In this document: in pieces, positions 16,867 through 26,040 of the stretch
Layout of the letters: each line of letters opens with the position of its first letter
Position numbering within the stretch: position 1 is the first letter of the stretch
From: Alphaproteobacteria bacterium
GTDB taxonomy: Bacteria; Pseudomonadota; Alphaproteobacteria; UBA828
DNA length: 47,689 bases
Direction of reading: 5' to 3'
Assembly (NCBI GenBank): GCA_011523425.1
Contig: WTGU01000067.1
Coordinates: 1 to 47,689, forward strand
Position numbers and translations under genes: made by a program
The notes under the pieces: generated by a model
Databases searched by the model: none
Seen by the model: the letters and a program-made list of their open reading frames with translations, nothing else
What the model was told of the DNA's origin: nothing

Positions 16867-18021
16867 CTAAGGAGAACCGCCGCCGGCGGGGCGGCGCGAG
16901 ATGACGACGTCGCGGTGGACGCCGACGCAGAGCAGGAGCCCGAGACCGAGCATCAGGCTCAGCATGGCGCTGCCGCCATAGGAGATCAGCGGCAGCGGCA
17001 GGCCGACGATGGGGATCAGGCCGATCACCATCGCGACGTTGAAGAACACGTGGAAGAAGAACGTGACCGTCATGCCCATGCCGAGCAGGCGGCCGAAGTG
17101 GTTGTTGCTGCGCGAAGAAATCACCACGCCGTAGGTGGCGATCGCCAGGTAGAGCAACAGAACGCCGGTCACGCCGAAGAAGCCGAGCTCCTCCGCCATC
17201 ATCGTGAAGATGAAGTCGGTCTGCTTCTCGGGCAGGAAATTGAGGTGGCTCTGGGTCCCCTGGAGATAGCCCTTGCCGAAGAGCCCGCCGGAGCCCAGCG
17301 CGATCTTCGATTGCAGGATGTGATAGCCCGCGCCGAGCGGGTCCGCCTCCGGATCGAAGAAGGTCAGGATGCGCGCCTTCTGGTAGTCGTGCAGGAACTG
17401 CCAGACGACCGGCCCGGAGCCGAGCACGACGGCCACGGCCACGCCCATCTTCCACGCCTTGAGCCCCGCCAGGAACAGCATGATCCCGCCGCCGAGCGCC
17501 AGCAGCAGCGCCGTGCCCAGGTCCGGCTGGCGCAGGATCAGCGCAGCCGGCGCCAGGATCATCAGGAGCGGCGGGATGTAGATCCGGATGCGGCCCAGCG
17601 CGTCCAGCGGGATGCCGTGGAAATAGCGCGCGAGCGCCAGCACCAGTGCGATCTTCATCAGTTCCGACGGCTGCAGCTGGATCACGCCGATGTCGATCCA
17701 GCGCTGCGCGCCCATCACCGCCGCGCCCAGCAGCTCGACGCTCACCAGCAGGATGAAGGCGAGGCCGTAGATGGTGTATGCGGCGCGCAGCCAGAAGCCG
17801 ATGTCGATCACCGCCACCGCGAGCATCACGACGAGGCCGGCACCGAACCAGACGATCTGGCGCGCCGCCCAGGGCTCAGTGGTGCCGCCAGCGGCCGAGA
17901 TCAGCATCCCGATGCCGACCGCGCCGAGGGCGCAGACCAGGACCACCAGGAGCCAGTCGAGCCTCAGAAGGCGCTCGGCGAGCCGGAAGCCCCGATGGCT
18001 TCTGATCTCCAGCTGCGCCAT
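16867..18021 (-). CDS. rodA: Rod shape-determining peptidoglycan polymerase RodA
   Basis: SEDS-family glycosyltransferase that polymerises glycan strands for cell elongation, paired with PBP2. It has 384 residues with about ten hydrophobic segments. Family marks are AQRWIDIGVIQLQPSELMKI, LILRQPDLGTALL, and the SEDS C-terminal part with GLPLPLISYGGSAML. The ATG at 18021 shares one base with the mrdA stop (TGATG), so translation is probably coupled. It is the last gene of the mreB-mreC-mreD-mrdA-rodA operon. Confidence 0.97.
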   Translation of the reverse strand: MAQLEIRSHRGFRLAERLLRLDWLLVVLVCALGAVGIGMLISAAGGTTEPWAARQIVWFGAGLVVMLAVAVIDIGFWLRAAYTIYGLAFILLVSVELLGAAVMGAQRWIDIGVIQLQPSELMKIALVLALARYFHGIPLDALGRIRIYIPPLLMILAPAALILRQPDLGTALLLALGGGIMLFLAGLKAWKMGVAVAVVLGSGPVVWQFLHDYQKARILTFFDPEADPLGAGYHILQSKIALGSGGLFGKGYLQGTQSHLNFLPEKQTDFIFTMMAEELGFFGVTGVLLLYLAIATYGVVISSRSNNHFGRLLGMGMTVTFFFHVFFNVAMVIGLIPIVGLPLPLISYGGSAMLSLMLGLGLLLCVGVHRDVVISRRPAGGGSP

Positions 18022-19898
18022 CAGGCGGACTCGCTCGGTCGGACCGCGGGGGCGAGCAAGGGGGCGCGCGCGGACGGGTCACGGCGTTGGACCTCACGCA
18101 GGATGTCGCGCGCGATCGGGGCTGCGACGGAGCCCCCGCTGCCCCCGTGCTCGACGACGACCGCGACGCCGTAGCGGGGCCGCTCGATCGGCGCATAGGC
18201 GACGAAGAGCGCGTGGTCGCGCTCCTTCCACGGGCGGTCCTCGTTCTTGACCACGCCGGAGCGGTGCTCGCTTTCGGAGATCCGCCGCACCTGCACGCTG
18301 CCGGTCTTGCCGGCCATGGCGAGCGTGGGCTCCTCGATACGGGCACGATAGGCTGTCCCCTCGGGGTCGTTCACCACGTTCAGCATGCCTTCGCGGACGA
18401 TGTCGAGGTGGGCGGGCGACATCCCCATGGTGGGGAACGCCGGGCGCTCCGGCGCGAGCGGCTGCCCGTCGCGGATGGTCTCGCCGAGGATGCGGGGCTG
18501 AACCGCGATACCCCCATTGGCGATGCGCGCGACCATCACCGCGAGTTGGAGCGGCGTGGTCAGCAGATAGCCCTGGCCGATGCCGACCACCAGCGTCTCG
18601 CCGCCCTGCCAGGGCTCGCCGATGGCGGCGAGCTTCCAGTCGCTCGTCGGCACGAGGCCCGGCTTCTCCCCCGGCAGCTCGATGTCGAGCGTCCTGCCGA
18701 AGCCGAAGCGCTCCGCCATCGCGGCGATGCGGTCGATGCCGACGCGCTTGGCCACCTCGTAGAAGTAGACGTCGCACGACTGCGTCAGGCCCTTCACCAT
18801 GGCGACGTGGCCGTGACCATGGCGCCGCCAGCAGCGGAACCGCCGGTTCCCGAGCTCGAGATACCCAGGGCAGTAGAATCTGTGACCGGGGCTCACCTCG
18901 CCGCCTTCGAGCGCGGCCAGCGCCACGATCATCTTGAAGGTGGAGCCCGGCGAATACTGCCCGGTGATCGACTTGTTGCTGAGCGGGAAACGCGGATGGC
19001 TGATCAGCTCCCGCCACTGCTGGTTGCTGATGCCGGCGGTGAACATGTTGGGGTCGTAGCTGGGCAGCGACGCCAGGGCCAGTATCTCGCCGGAATGGAT
19101 GTCGAGAACCACGGCCGACCCGCTCTCGTCGCCGAAGCGGGCCGCGACATACTGCTGCAGCCCGAGGTCGACGGTCAGCATGTGGTCGTCGCCGGGCCGG
19201 CCGGCCCTGCGGCCGAGCTCGCGGATGACACGGCCGTAGGCGTTGACCTCGACCTGGCGGGCGCCGGCCTCGCCGCGCAGGGAGGTCTCCAGCGTCTTCT
19301 CGGCGCCGTTCTTGCCGATGCGGAAATCGGGGAGCGACAGGAGCGGATCGTCCGTCAGCTCGGATTCGGTGACGGCGCCCACGTAGCCGACGATGTGGAC
19401 CGTGTCCGCGCCGAAGGCGTAGAGGCGTCGCCGGCCGACGTCGATCATCACCCCAGGCAGGTCCGGCGCGTTGACCTCGATCTGGGAGACCTCCTCCCAG
19501 GTCAGGTTCTCGCGAACCATGATGGGGACGAATACTTCCTTGCGCCGGGCCTCGCGCAGCACCCGCTCGCGGTCGTGGTCCTCGATCGTCACCAGCGCCG
19601 CGATCTTGCTCAACGCGGCGTCGAGGTCCAGCGCCGCCTCCGGCACCACGACCAGCCGGTAGTTCAGCCGGTTCTCCGCGAGAATCCGGCCGAAGCGGTC
19701 GAAGATCCGTCCCCGTGCCGGCGGCAGGAGCTGCATGTTGATCCGATTCTCGTCGGCGAGCACCGTGTAGCGCTCGGACTCGACGACCTGGAGCTGATAG
19801 AGGCGTCCGGCGAGGCCGGCCGTGAGCAGCGCCTGCGCGCCGCCCACGATGAACGCGCGGCGCGTGAACAGGTTGGCGCGGCCCGTCTCGCCCCGCAT
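18021..19898 (-). CDS. mrdA: Penicillin-binding protein 2 (elongation transpeptidase)
   Basis: Class B PBP that cross-links peptidoglycan in the elongasome. It has 625 residues. One N-terminal membrane anchor lies around 13-33. The dimerisation/pedestal region follows (RGRIFDRFGRILAENR at 62-77). The transpeptidase domain has S319-T-F-K322, S374-C-D376 (the SCD form common in PBP2) and K531-T-G533. The mreD gene starts upstream and stops 1 nt before this ATG; rodA overlaps the end by one base. All catalytic residues are intact. Confidence 0.97.
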   Translation of the reverse strand: MRGETGRANLFTRRAFIVGGAQALLTAGLAGRLYQLQVVESERYTVLADENRINMQLLPPARGRIFDRFGRILAENRLNYRLVVVPEAALDLDAALSKIAALVTIEDHDRERVLREARRKEVFVPIMVRENLTWEEVSQIEVNAPDLPGVMIDVGRRRLYAFGADTVHIVGYVGAVTESELTDDPLLSLPDFRIGKNGAEKTLETSLRGEAGARQVEVNAYGRVIRELGRRAGRPGDDHMLTVDLGLQQYVAARFGDESGSAVVLDIHSGEILALASLPSYDPNMFTAGISNQQWRELISHPRFPLSNKSITGQYSPGSTFKMIVALAALEGGEVSPGHRFYCPGYLELGNRRFRCWRRHGHGHVAMVKGLTQSCDVYFYEVAKRVGIDRIAAMAERFGFGRTLDIELPGEKPGLVPTSDWKLAAIGEPWQGGETLVVGIGQGYLLTTPLQLAVMVARIANGGIAVQPRILGETIRDGQPLAPERPAFPTMGMSPAHLDIVREGMLNVVNDPEGTAYRARIEEPTLAMAGKTGSVQVRRISESEHRSGVVKNEDRPWKERDHALFVAYAPIERPRYGVAVVVEHGGSGGSVAAPIARDILREVQRRDPSARAPLLAPAVRPSESA

Positions 19899-19899
19899 C

Positions 19900-20415
19900 T
19901 CAGCCGGGCCGTGGCGTGGCCAGCACGCCGAGAGGCCGGAAGAACACCGCGAATACCGGGAAGACGAGCACGGTGATGACGATCTGCACGATGATCGGGA
20001 GCAACGGGACGAGCGTGCCGAAGCAGGCCGAGGCGATGGCCCAGCCGAGCAGTCCTGCCGCCGGCATCACCATGGCGAAGCCCCACCAGACCACGAGAAA
20101 CGGCTTGCCGCGGAAGAAGGTGCGCTGCGAGGCGACGACTCCCTGAACGATGAGCAGCACCAGCGCCGTCATGCCGAGCGGCGTGCCGGCAAGCAGGTCC
20201 TGCAGCACGCCGATGGCGAAGGTCGCCACGTAGGGGAGCCGCTCCGGCCGGTAGATGGTCCAGTAGAAGACCGCCATCGCGGCGAACGCCGGCGTGACCT
20301 CGACGAAGGCGGGCAGCCTCCAGGGGAGCGATCCGGCGAAGACCAGCGCCACCGTGACGGTCACCGGGATCAGGCCGCGCAGCGAGCGACCGGCCCGCAG
20401 CACCCAGTCGCTCAT
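19900..20415 (-). CDS. mreD: Rod shape-determining protein MreD
   Basis: Polytopic inner-membrane component of the elongasome, 171 residues with five or six hydrophobic segments. FYWTIYRPERLPYVATFAIG and the motif GVLQDLLAGTPLGMTAL are typical of MreD. I chose the ATG at 20415 because it overlaps the mreC stop by one base (TGATG) and homology begins there; a longer in-frame ORF upstream is antisense-like to mreC and is rejected. The mrdA ATG is 1 nt downstream of its stop. Confidence 0.94.
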   Translation of the reverse strand: MSDWVLRAGRSLRGLIPVTVTVALVFAGSLPWRLPAFVEVTPAFAAMAVFYWTIYRPERLPYVATFAIGVLQDLLAGTPLGMTALVLLIVQGVVASQRTFFRGKPFLVVWWGFAMVMPAAGLLGWAIASACFGTLVPLLPIIVQIVITVLVFPVFAVFFRPLGVLATPRPG

Positions 20416-21296
20416 CACTGGAGGCTCCCGGTGCGCTCGGCGCGGCGCGTTTCGGGGAAGACGCCCGGCACCACGTAGTCGAGGATCGTGACGTAGTCGA
20501 GCCGCTCCCACACCACGAAGGGATGCACGGTGGCGCGGTCCTTGTCGACCGCAGACACGATCCCGACATCCAGCGCCGGCGGGAACATGCCGCCTTCTCC
20601 CGATGTCACGATCCGGTCGCCGGGCTTCACCTGCGCCCCTGTCGCGAGGAAGGCGAGATAGGGATGCGGGCTGTTGTCGCCGCGCAGGATGGTGCGGTCG
20701 CGGCTCTCCTCGAGGACCACCGGGATACGCGAGTTCAGGTCCGTGAGCAGGAGGATCCGCGCCGTGTGCTCGCCGGCCTCCAGCACGCGGCCCACCAGCC
20801 CGTCGTGGTTGACCACCGCCTGGCCCCGGCGGACGCCGTGGGACTGGCCGGCGTTGACCATCACCATGTGGATGAACGGCCCACCCGAATCGGCGATGAC
20901 CCGGGCGGTGACGAATTGCGTCCGCTGGTCCGGCACCACCTTGAGCAGCCGGCGGAACATCTCGTTCTCGTAGCCGAGCTGCTCGGCCACCGCCTGCCAC
21001 TTGCGGAGCGTGGCGTTGTCGCTCTCGAGGCGCTCGTTGCGCTCGTGCACGACCAGCATGCCGCCAAGCTCGTCCACGCCGTCGGCGATCGTCGTTGCCG
21101 GGCGCGAGAAGAAACTAAAGACCGGAGCCACGGCATCGGCCACGCCGACCCGCAGCGTCTCAACCAGACGAGGCTCCGCCTGGCTGATGATCATGAGCGT
21201 GATCGCGGCACACGCCAGGATCGCGTAAGCGAAGCGTTGGGCGAATGCCCTCCCCGGCACGGCCAGAACGAGATGGCGACCGCGGCCAACCCTCAC
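20415..21296 (-). CDS. mreC: Rod shape-determining protein MreC
   Basis: Bitopic inner-membrane protein that links MreB to the periplasmic synthases, 293 residues. A single membrane segment lies at about 20-40, followed by a coiled-coil region (about 70-110). The periplasmic double beta-barrel core includes RVIADSGGPFIHMVMVNAG and GLVGRVLEAGEHTARILLLTD. The start codon is GTG at 21296. The gene follows mreB by 56 nt and overlaps mreD by one base. Confidence 0.95.
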   Translation of the reverse strand: MRVGRGRHLVLAVPGRAFAQRFAYAILACAAITLMIISQAEPRLVETLRVGVADAVAPVFSFFSRPATTIADGVDELGGMLVVHERNERLESDNATLRKWQAVAEQLGYENEMFRRLLKVVPDQRTQFVTARVIADSGGPFIHMVMVNAGQSHGVRRGQAVVNHDGLVGRVLEAGEHTARILLLTDLNSRIPVVLEESRDRTILRGDNSPHPYLAFLATGAQVKPGDRIVTSGEGGMFPPALDVGIVSAVDKDRATVHPFVVWERLDYVTILDYVVPGVFPETRRAERTGSLQ

Positions 21297-21352
21297 TCAG
21301 ACCTCCATGCGACACGCAGCCTCCCCGACTCGGAGGCCGCGAAGCTGGGTGT

Positions 21353-22408
<1,056 letters not shown>

Positions 22409-22458
22409 TCAGACGGCGGCGGAGCGTAAGGGTATCGGCCGCCGCCCGCCGCCGTCGT

Positions 22459-24009
22459 TCATGCCGACAATGCCTCCGGAGCCGACTTCTCGCGCTTGAC
22501 CAGAAGCTTGTTGAGCGCGTGCACGTAGGCCAGCACCGAGGCCACGATGGTGTCGATGTGCGCGCTCTGCCCGTTCACCGTGCGCCCGTCCTCCTCCAGC
22601 CTCACGCTCACCTCGGCCTGGGCGTCGGTGCCCTCCGTCACTGCGTGGACCTGATAGAGCTGGAGCCTGGCCTCGTGCGGGTAGATCGCCTTGATTGCGT
22701 TGAACGCCGCATCGACGGGGCCGTTGCCGGTGGCGCGCGCCTCCGCCTCCTCGCCGTCGATGGCGAGCGTCAGCGAGGCTTCCTGCGGCCCCGACGAGCC
22801 GCAGGAGACGGCAAGCGAGCCGAAGCGGATACGGTCGTTCGCGCCGGCGACCTCGGTGTCGACGAGCGCGATGATGTCCTCGTCGAAAAGTTCCTTCTTC
22901 TTGTCGGCGAGATCCTTGAAGCGCACGAACGCTTCCTGAAGCGCGTTGTCGCCGAGCTCGGTGTAGCCCAGGCTGCGCAGCTTCTCGCGGAAGGCATGCC
23001 TGCCCGAATGCTTGCCCATGACCAGCGTCGACTGCACCAGACCGACCGATTCGGGCGTCATGATCTCGTAGGTCTGCGCGTCCTTCAGCACGCCGTCCTG
23101 GTGGATTCCCGCCTCGTGGGCGAAGGCGTTGGCGCCCACGATCGCCTTGTTCGGCTGCACCACGAAGCCGGTGACCGCCGAGACCAGACGCGAAGCGTGC
23201 ATGATGCTCTCGGTCCTGATGCCGGTCTCGTAATCGAGCAGGTCGTTGCGCGTGCGCAGCGCCATGACGATCTCTTCCATCGCGGCGTTGCCGGCGCGCT
23301 CGCCGAGCCCGTTGATGGTGCATTCCACCTGGCGCGCGCCCGCCTGCACGGCGCTGAGCGAGTTGGCGACCGCGAGGCCGAGATCGTTGTGGCAATGCAC
23401 GCTGAGCACCGCCTTGTCGATATTGGGCACCCGGTCCAGCAGCATGGCGATCAGCGCCGCGAACTCGTCCGGCACCGCGTAGCCGACGGTATCGGGGATG
23501 TTGATGGTGCCGGCGCCGGCCTTGATCGCGGATTCGACGCAGCGGCAGAGGAAGTCGTGCTCGGTGCGCGAGCCGTCCTCGCAGGACCACTCGACATCGT
23601 CGGTGAACTTGCGCGCGTAAGACACGCTGTCGATCACCGCCGCATGCACGGCGTCCGGCTCCATCTGCAGCTTGACGCGCATGTGGAGCGGGCTGGTGGA
23701 GATGAAGGTGTGGATGCGCCCGGAACGCGCCGGCGCCAGCGCCTCGGCCGCCCGGTCGATGTCGCGCCGGCCGGCGCGGGCGAGACCGCAGACGGTGCTC
23801 TCCTTCACCACCTTGGCGACCTCGCGCACCGCCTCGAAATCGCCGTTCGATGCGATGGGGAAGCCGGCCTCGATCACGTCGACCCGCATCTCCTCGAGGA
23901 CCTCGGCGATCCTGAGCTTCTCCTCGAGATTCATCGACGCGCCCGGCGACTGCTCGCCGTCGCGCATCGTCGTATCGAATATTCGGACTCGGTTCCCTGT
24001 GTCGGTCAT
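22459..24009 (-). CDS. leuA: 2-isopropylmalate synthase
   Basis: Condenses acetyl-CoA with 2-oxoisovalerate, the first step of leucine synthesis. The protein has 516 residues, the long type with the C-terminal leucine-binding regulatory domain. The TIM-barrel core has TTMRDGEQSPGAS near the start, the metal-binding HCHNDLG, and the Gly-rich NGLGERAGNAA. The regulatory domain occupies about 390-516. I favour the ATG at 24009, with GAAGGGG 8 nt upstream, over an in-frame GTG at 24018. A 13-codon upstream ORF ends in an ATGA overlap with this start. Feedback inhibition by leucine is expected from the domain layout. Confidence 0.96.
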   Translation of the reverse strand: MTDTGNRVRIFDTTMRDGEQSPGASMNLEEKLRIAEVLEEMRVDVIEAGFPIASNGDFEAVREVAKVVKESTVCGLARAGRRDIDRAAEALAPARSGRIHTFISTSPLHMRVKLQMEPDAVHAAVIDSVSYARKFTDDVEWSCEDGSRTEHDFLCRCVESAIKAGAGTINIPDTVGYAVPDEFAALIAMLLDRVPNIDKAVLSVHCHNDLGLAVANSLSAVQAGARQVECTINGLGERAGNAAMEEIVMALRTRNDLLDYETGIRTESIMHASRLVSAVTGFVVQPNKAIVGANAFAHEAGIHQDGVLKDAQTYEIMTPESVGLVQSTLVMGKHSGRHAFREKLRSLGYTELGDNALQEAFVRFKDLADKKKELFDEDIIALVDTEVAGANDRIRFGSLAVSCGSSGPQEASLTLAIDGEEAEARATGNGPVDAAFNAIKAIYPHEARLQLYQVHAVTEGTDAQAEVSVRLEEDGRTVNGQSAHIDTIVASVLAYVHALNKLLVKREKSAPEALSA

Positions 24010-24351
24010 GGCGGGCACCCCTTCACCCCGGCGGCTACGATGGTCATCGCGCTCCCCTGGACGGTGGTCGATCGCGCGCGACGCACCGCTCAGGGGCAGC
24101 TAAGTCGCCGCCCGCCTGGGGTGAGACCTGCCGCGGCCGCCGCTTCGCACACCTCGGGCGTGCCCTTCGGCTCGTTCTCCCACGATGCCATCATCGGACC
24201 ATGCCCCAGACCCTGCCTGCACGAATTCGGCAACCCACCGGCGCGGCGCGACGCAGAATCGCCGCGGCCACGCACCTTTTACGCCCAACTCATTGGGCTA
24301 GGCAATAATATTGTCGCTGCCCGCCTGCGCCCATCCGGCCGCGGCGGGGCC
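24010..24351. promoter_or_regulatory. leuA upstream region with palindromes and small upstream ORF
   Basis: A 342-bp gap between ilvC and leuA with no supported gene. At 24303-24313 there is a palindrome, CAATAATATTG. At 24283-24298 there is a hairpin, GCCCAA-CTCA-TTGGGC. Both lie in an A/T-rich island in otherwise G+C-rich DNA. Read on the minus strand, the small ORF 24047-24006 encodes MTIVAAGVKGCPP; it has AGGGGAG 4 nt before its ATG and ends in an ATGA overlap with leuA. I see no run of Leu codons that would mark a classical attenuator. The leuA promoter is probably in the A/T-rich part, but the boxes are not clear. Confidence 0.45.
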
Positions 24352-25371
24352 TCAGTTCTTGCTGCGGTCCACCAGCCGGGCCTCGGCGATCCACGGCATC
24401 ATCGCCCTGAGCCGCTCGCCCACCTCCTCGATCGGGTGCTCGGCCGCGCGCGCGCGCATCGCCTTGAAGGAGGACTGGCCGGCCGCGTTCTCGGTCATCC
24501 ATTCGGTGGTGAAGCGGCCGTTCTGGATGTCGGCGAGGATCTGCTTCATCCGCGCCCGGGTGTTTTCGTCGACCACCCGCGGCCCCCGCGTGTAGTCGCC
24601 GTACTCGGCGGTGTTGGAGATCGAGTAGCGCATGTTGGCGATGCCGCCCTCGTACATCAGGTCGACGATCAGCTTCACCTCGTGCAGGCACTCGAAATAG
24701 GCCATCTCGGGCGCGTAGCCGGCGTCCACCAGGGTCTCCCAGGCGGCGGTGATGAGCGAGGTGAGGCCGCCGCAGAGCACCACCTGCTCGCCGAAGAGGT
24801 CGGTCTCCACCTCCTCGCGGAAGCTGGTCTCGATGATGCCGGCGCGGCCGCCGCCGATTCCGGCCGCATAGGAGAGGCCGATCTCCTTGGCATTGCCGGA
24901 TGCATCCCGCGCCAGCGCCAGCAGGCAGGGGACGCCGCCGCCGCGCTGGTATTCCGAGCGCACCGTATGCCCCGGCCCCTTGGGCGCCACCATGAAGACG
25001 TCGAGATCGGGCCGGGGCTCGATCAGGCGGAAGTGGATGTTCAGCCCATGGGCGAAGGCCAGCGCCGCGCCCTCCTTCATGGCGCCGTGCAGCACGTCGG
25101 CATAGAGCTGGCGCTGCAGCTCGTCCGGGGTGAGGATCATCACCACGTCGCCGAACCGGGCGGCTTCCTCGATGTCCATGACCGTGAGCCCGGCGGCCTC
25201 GACCTTGGCCGCGCTCGTCGACCCCGGCCTGAGCCCGACGGCGACGTCGGCGACCCCGCTCTCCTTCAGGTTGTTCGCGTGCGCGAAGCCCTGACTGCCG
25301 TAGCCGATGATCGACACCTTCTTCGACTTGATGAGGTTCAGGTCGGCATCGCGATCGTAGTAGACCCGCAT
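24352..25371 (-). CDS. ilvC: Ketol-acid reductoisomerase (NADP+), class I
   Basis: Magnesium-dependent isomeroreductase that converts acetolactate or acetohydroxybutyrate to the dihydroxy acid in valine and isoleucine synthesis. The protein has 339 residues, the short class I form. The Rossmann motif [13 protein letters not shown] is near residue 24, [14 protein letters not shown] near 130, and the metal-binding helical domain has [13 protein letters not shown], with the acidic residues of the active site. GGGAGAG lies 6 nt before the ATG at 25371. ilvN ends 56 nt upstream; leuA starts 342 nt downstream. Confidence 0.97.
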   Translation of the reverse strand: MRVYYDRDADLNLIKSKKVSIIGYGSQGFAHANNLKESGVADVAVGLRPGSTSAAKVEAAGLTVMDIEEAARFGDVVMILTPDELQRQLYADVLHGAMKEGAALAFAHGLNIHFRLIEPRPDLDVFMVAPKGPGHTVRSEYQRGGGVPCLLALARDASGNAKEIGLSYAAGIGGGRAGIIETSFREEVETDLFGEQVVLCGGLTSLITAAWETLVDAGYAPEMAYFECLHEVKLIVDLMYEGGIANMRYSISNTAEYGDYTRGPRVVDENTRARMKQILADIQNGRFTTEWMTENAAGQSSFKAMRARAAEHPIEEVGERLRAMMPWIAEARLVDRSKN

Positions 25372-25427
25372 CGTGCTCTCTCCCGATAGGCTGATTGGGT
25401 GTTGTCTGCGGCCGGCCGCCGCGTCGG

Positions 25428-25934
25428 TCAGATCGACCCCTTGCCGCGCGAGATCGCGACCACGCCGGTGCGCGATATCTCGGTCAGGCCGAGCGGGGTC
25501 ATCAGCCGGATGAAGGCGTCGATCTTGTCGCCGTTGCCGGTCATCTCGAACACGAACGAATCGATCTCGCTGTCCACCACATGGGCGCGGAAGATATCCG
25601 CGATCCTGAGCGATTCGACCCGCTTCTCGCCGGTGGCGACGACCTTGATCAGGGCGAGCTCGCGCTCGATGTAGGGGCCCTCGGTGCCGAGGTCGGAGAC
25701 CTTGTGGATCGGCACCAGGCGATCGAGCTGCGCCTTGATCTGCTCGATGACCATGGGCGAGCCCGAGGTCACCAGGTTGATGCGCGAGAGGCGCTGGTCG
25801 CGCTCGACCTCGGCGACGGTCAGGCTCTCGATGTTGTAGCCGCGGCCTGAGAAGAGGCCGATGACCCGCGCCAGCACGCCGGGCTCGTTCTCGACCAGCA
25901 CCGACAGCGTGCGGCGCTCGGCAGTCTCGTCCAC
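25428..25934 (-). CDS. ilvN: Acetolactate synthase small (regulatory) subunit
   Basis: Regulatory subunit that binds valine and stimulates the large subunit. It has 168 residues with an N-terminal ACT domain (about 8-85, starting [30 protein letters not shown]) and a C-terminal ALS_ss domain with RELALIKV. The start is GTG at 25934, supported by GGGAGGA 6 nt upstream. ilvB ends 106 bp upstream and ilvC begins 56 bp downstream. The alternative name ilvH applies to the same family. Confidence 0.95.
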   Translation of the reverse strand: MDETAERRTLSVLVENEPGVLARVIGLFSGRGYNIESLTVAEVERDQRLSRINLVTSGSPMVIEQIKAQLDRLVPIHKVSDLGTEGPYIERELALIKVVATGEKRVESLRIADIFRAHVVDSEIDSFVFEMTGNGDKIDAFIRLMTPLGLTEISRTGVVAISRGKGSI

Positions 25935-26040
25935 GGCCGTTCCTCCCGGCCGCCTAGCGGCGTCCGGCGCGGCGCGTCCGGCGTACTGGCGTGCCGGACG
26001 GCGGCTTGGCGATTGGCGTCATCGGTCGGTGTCCGGGATC

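Noticed and set aside
22519-25389. Very long open frames on the plus strand across leuA and ilvC (and similar antisense frames at 25861-28017, 18087-19976, 7342-9714 and elsewhere)
   Set aside because: They mirror well-supported genes on the other strand, are Arg/Ala/Gly-rich with no recognisable domain, and are a known by-product of high G+C codon use.
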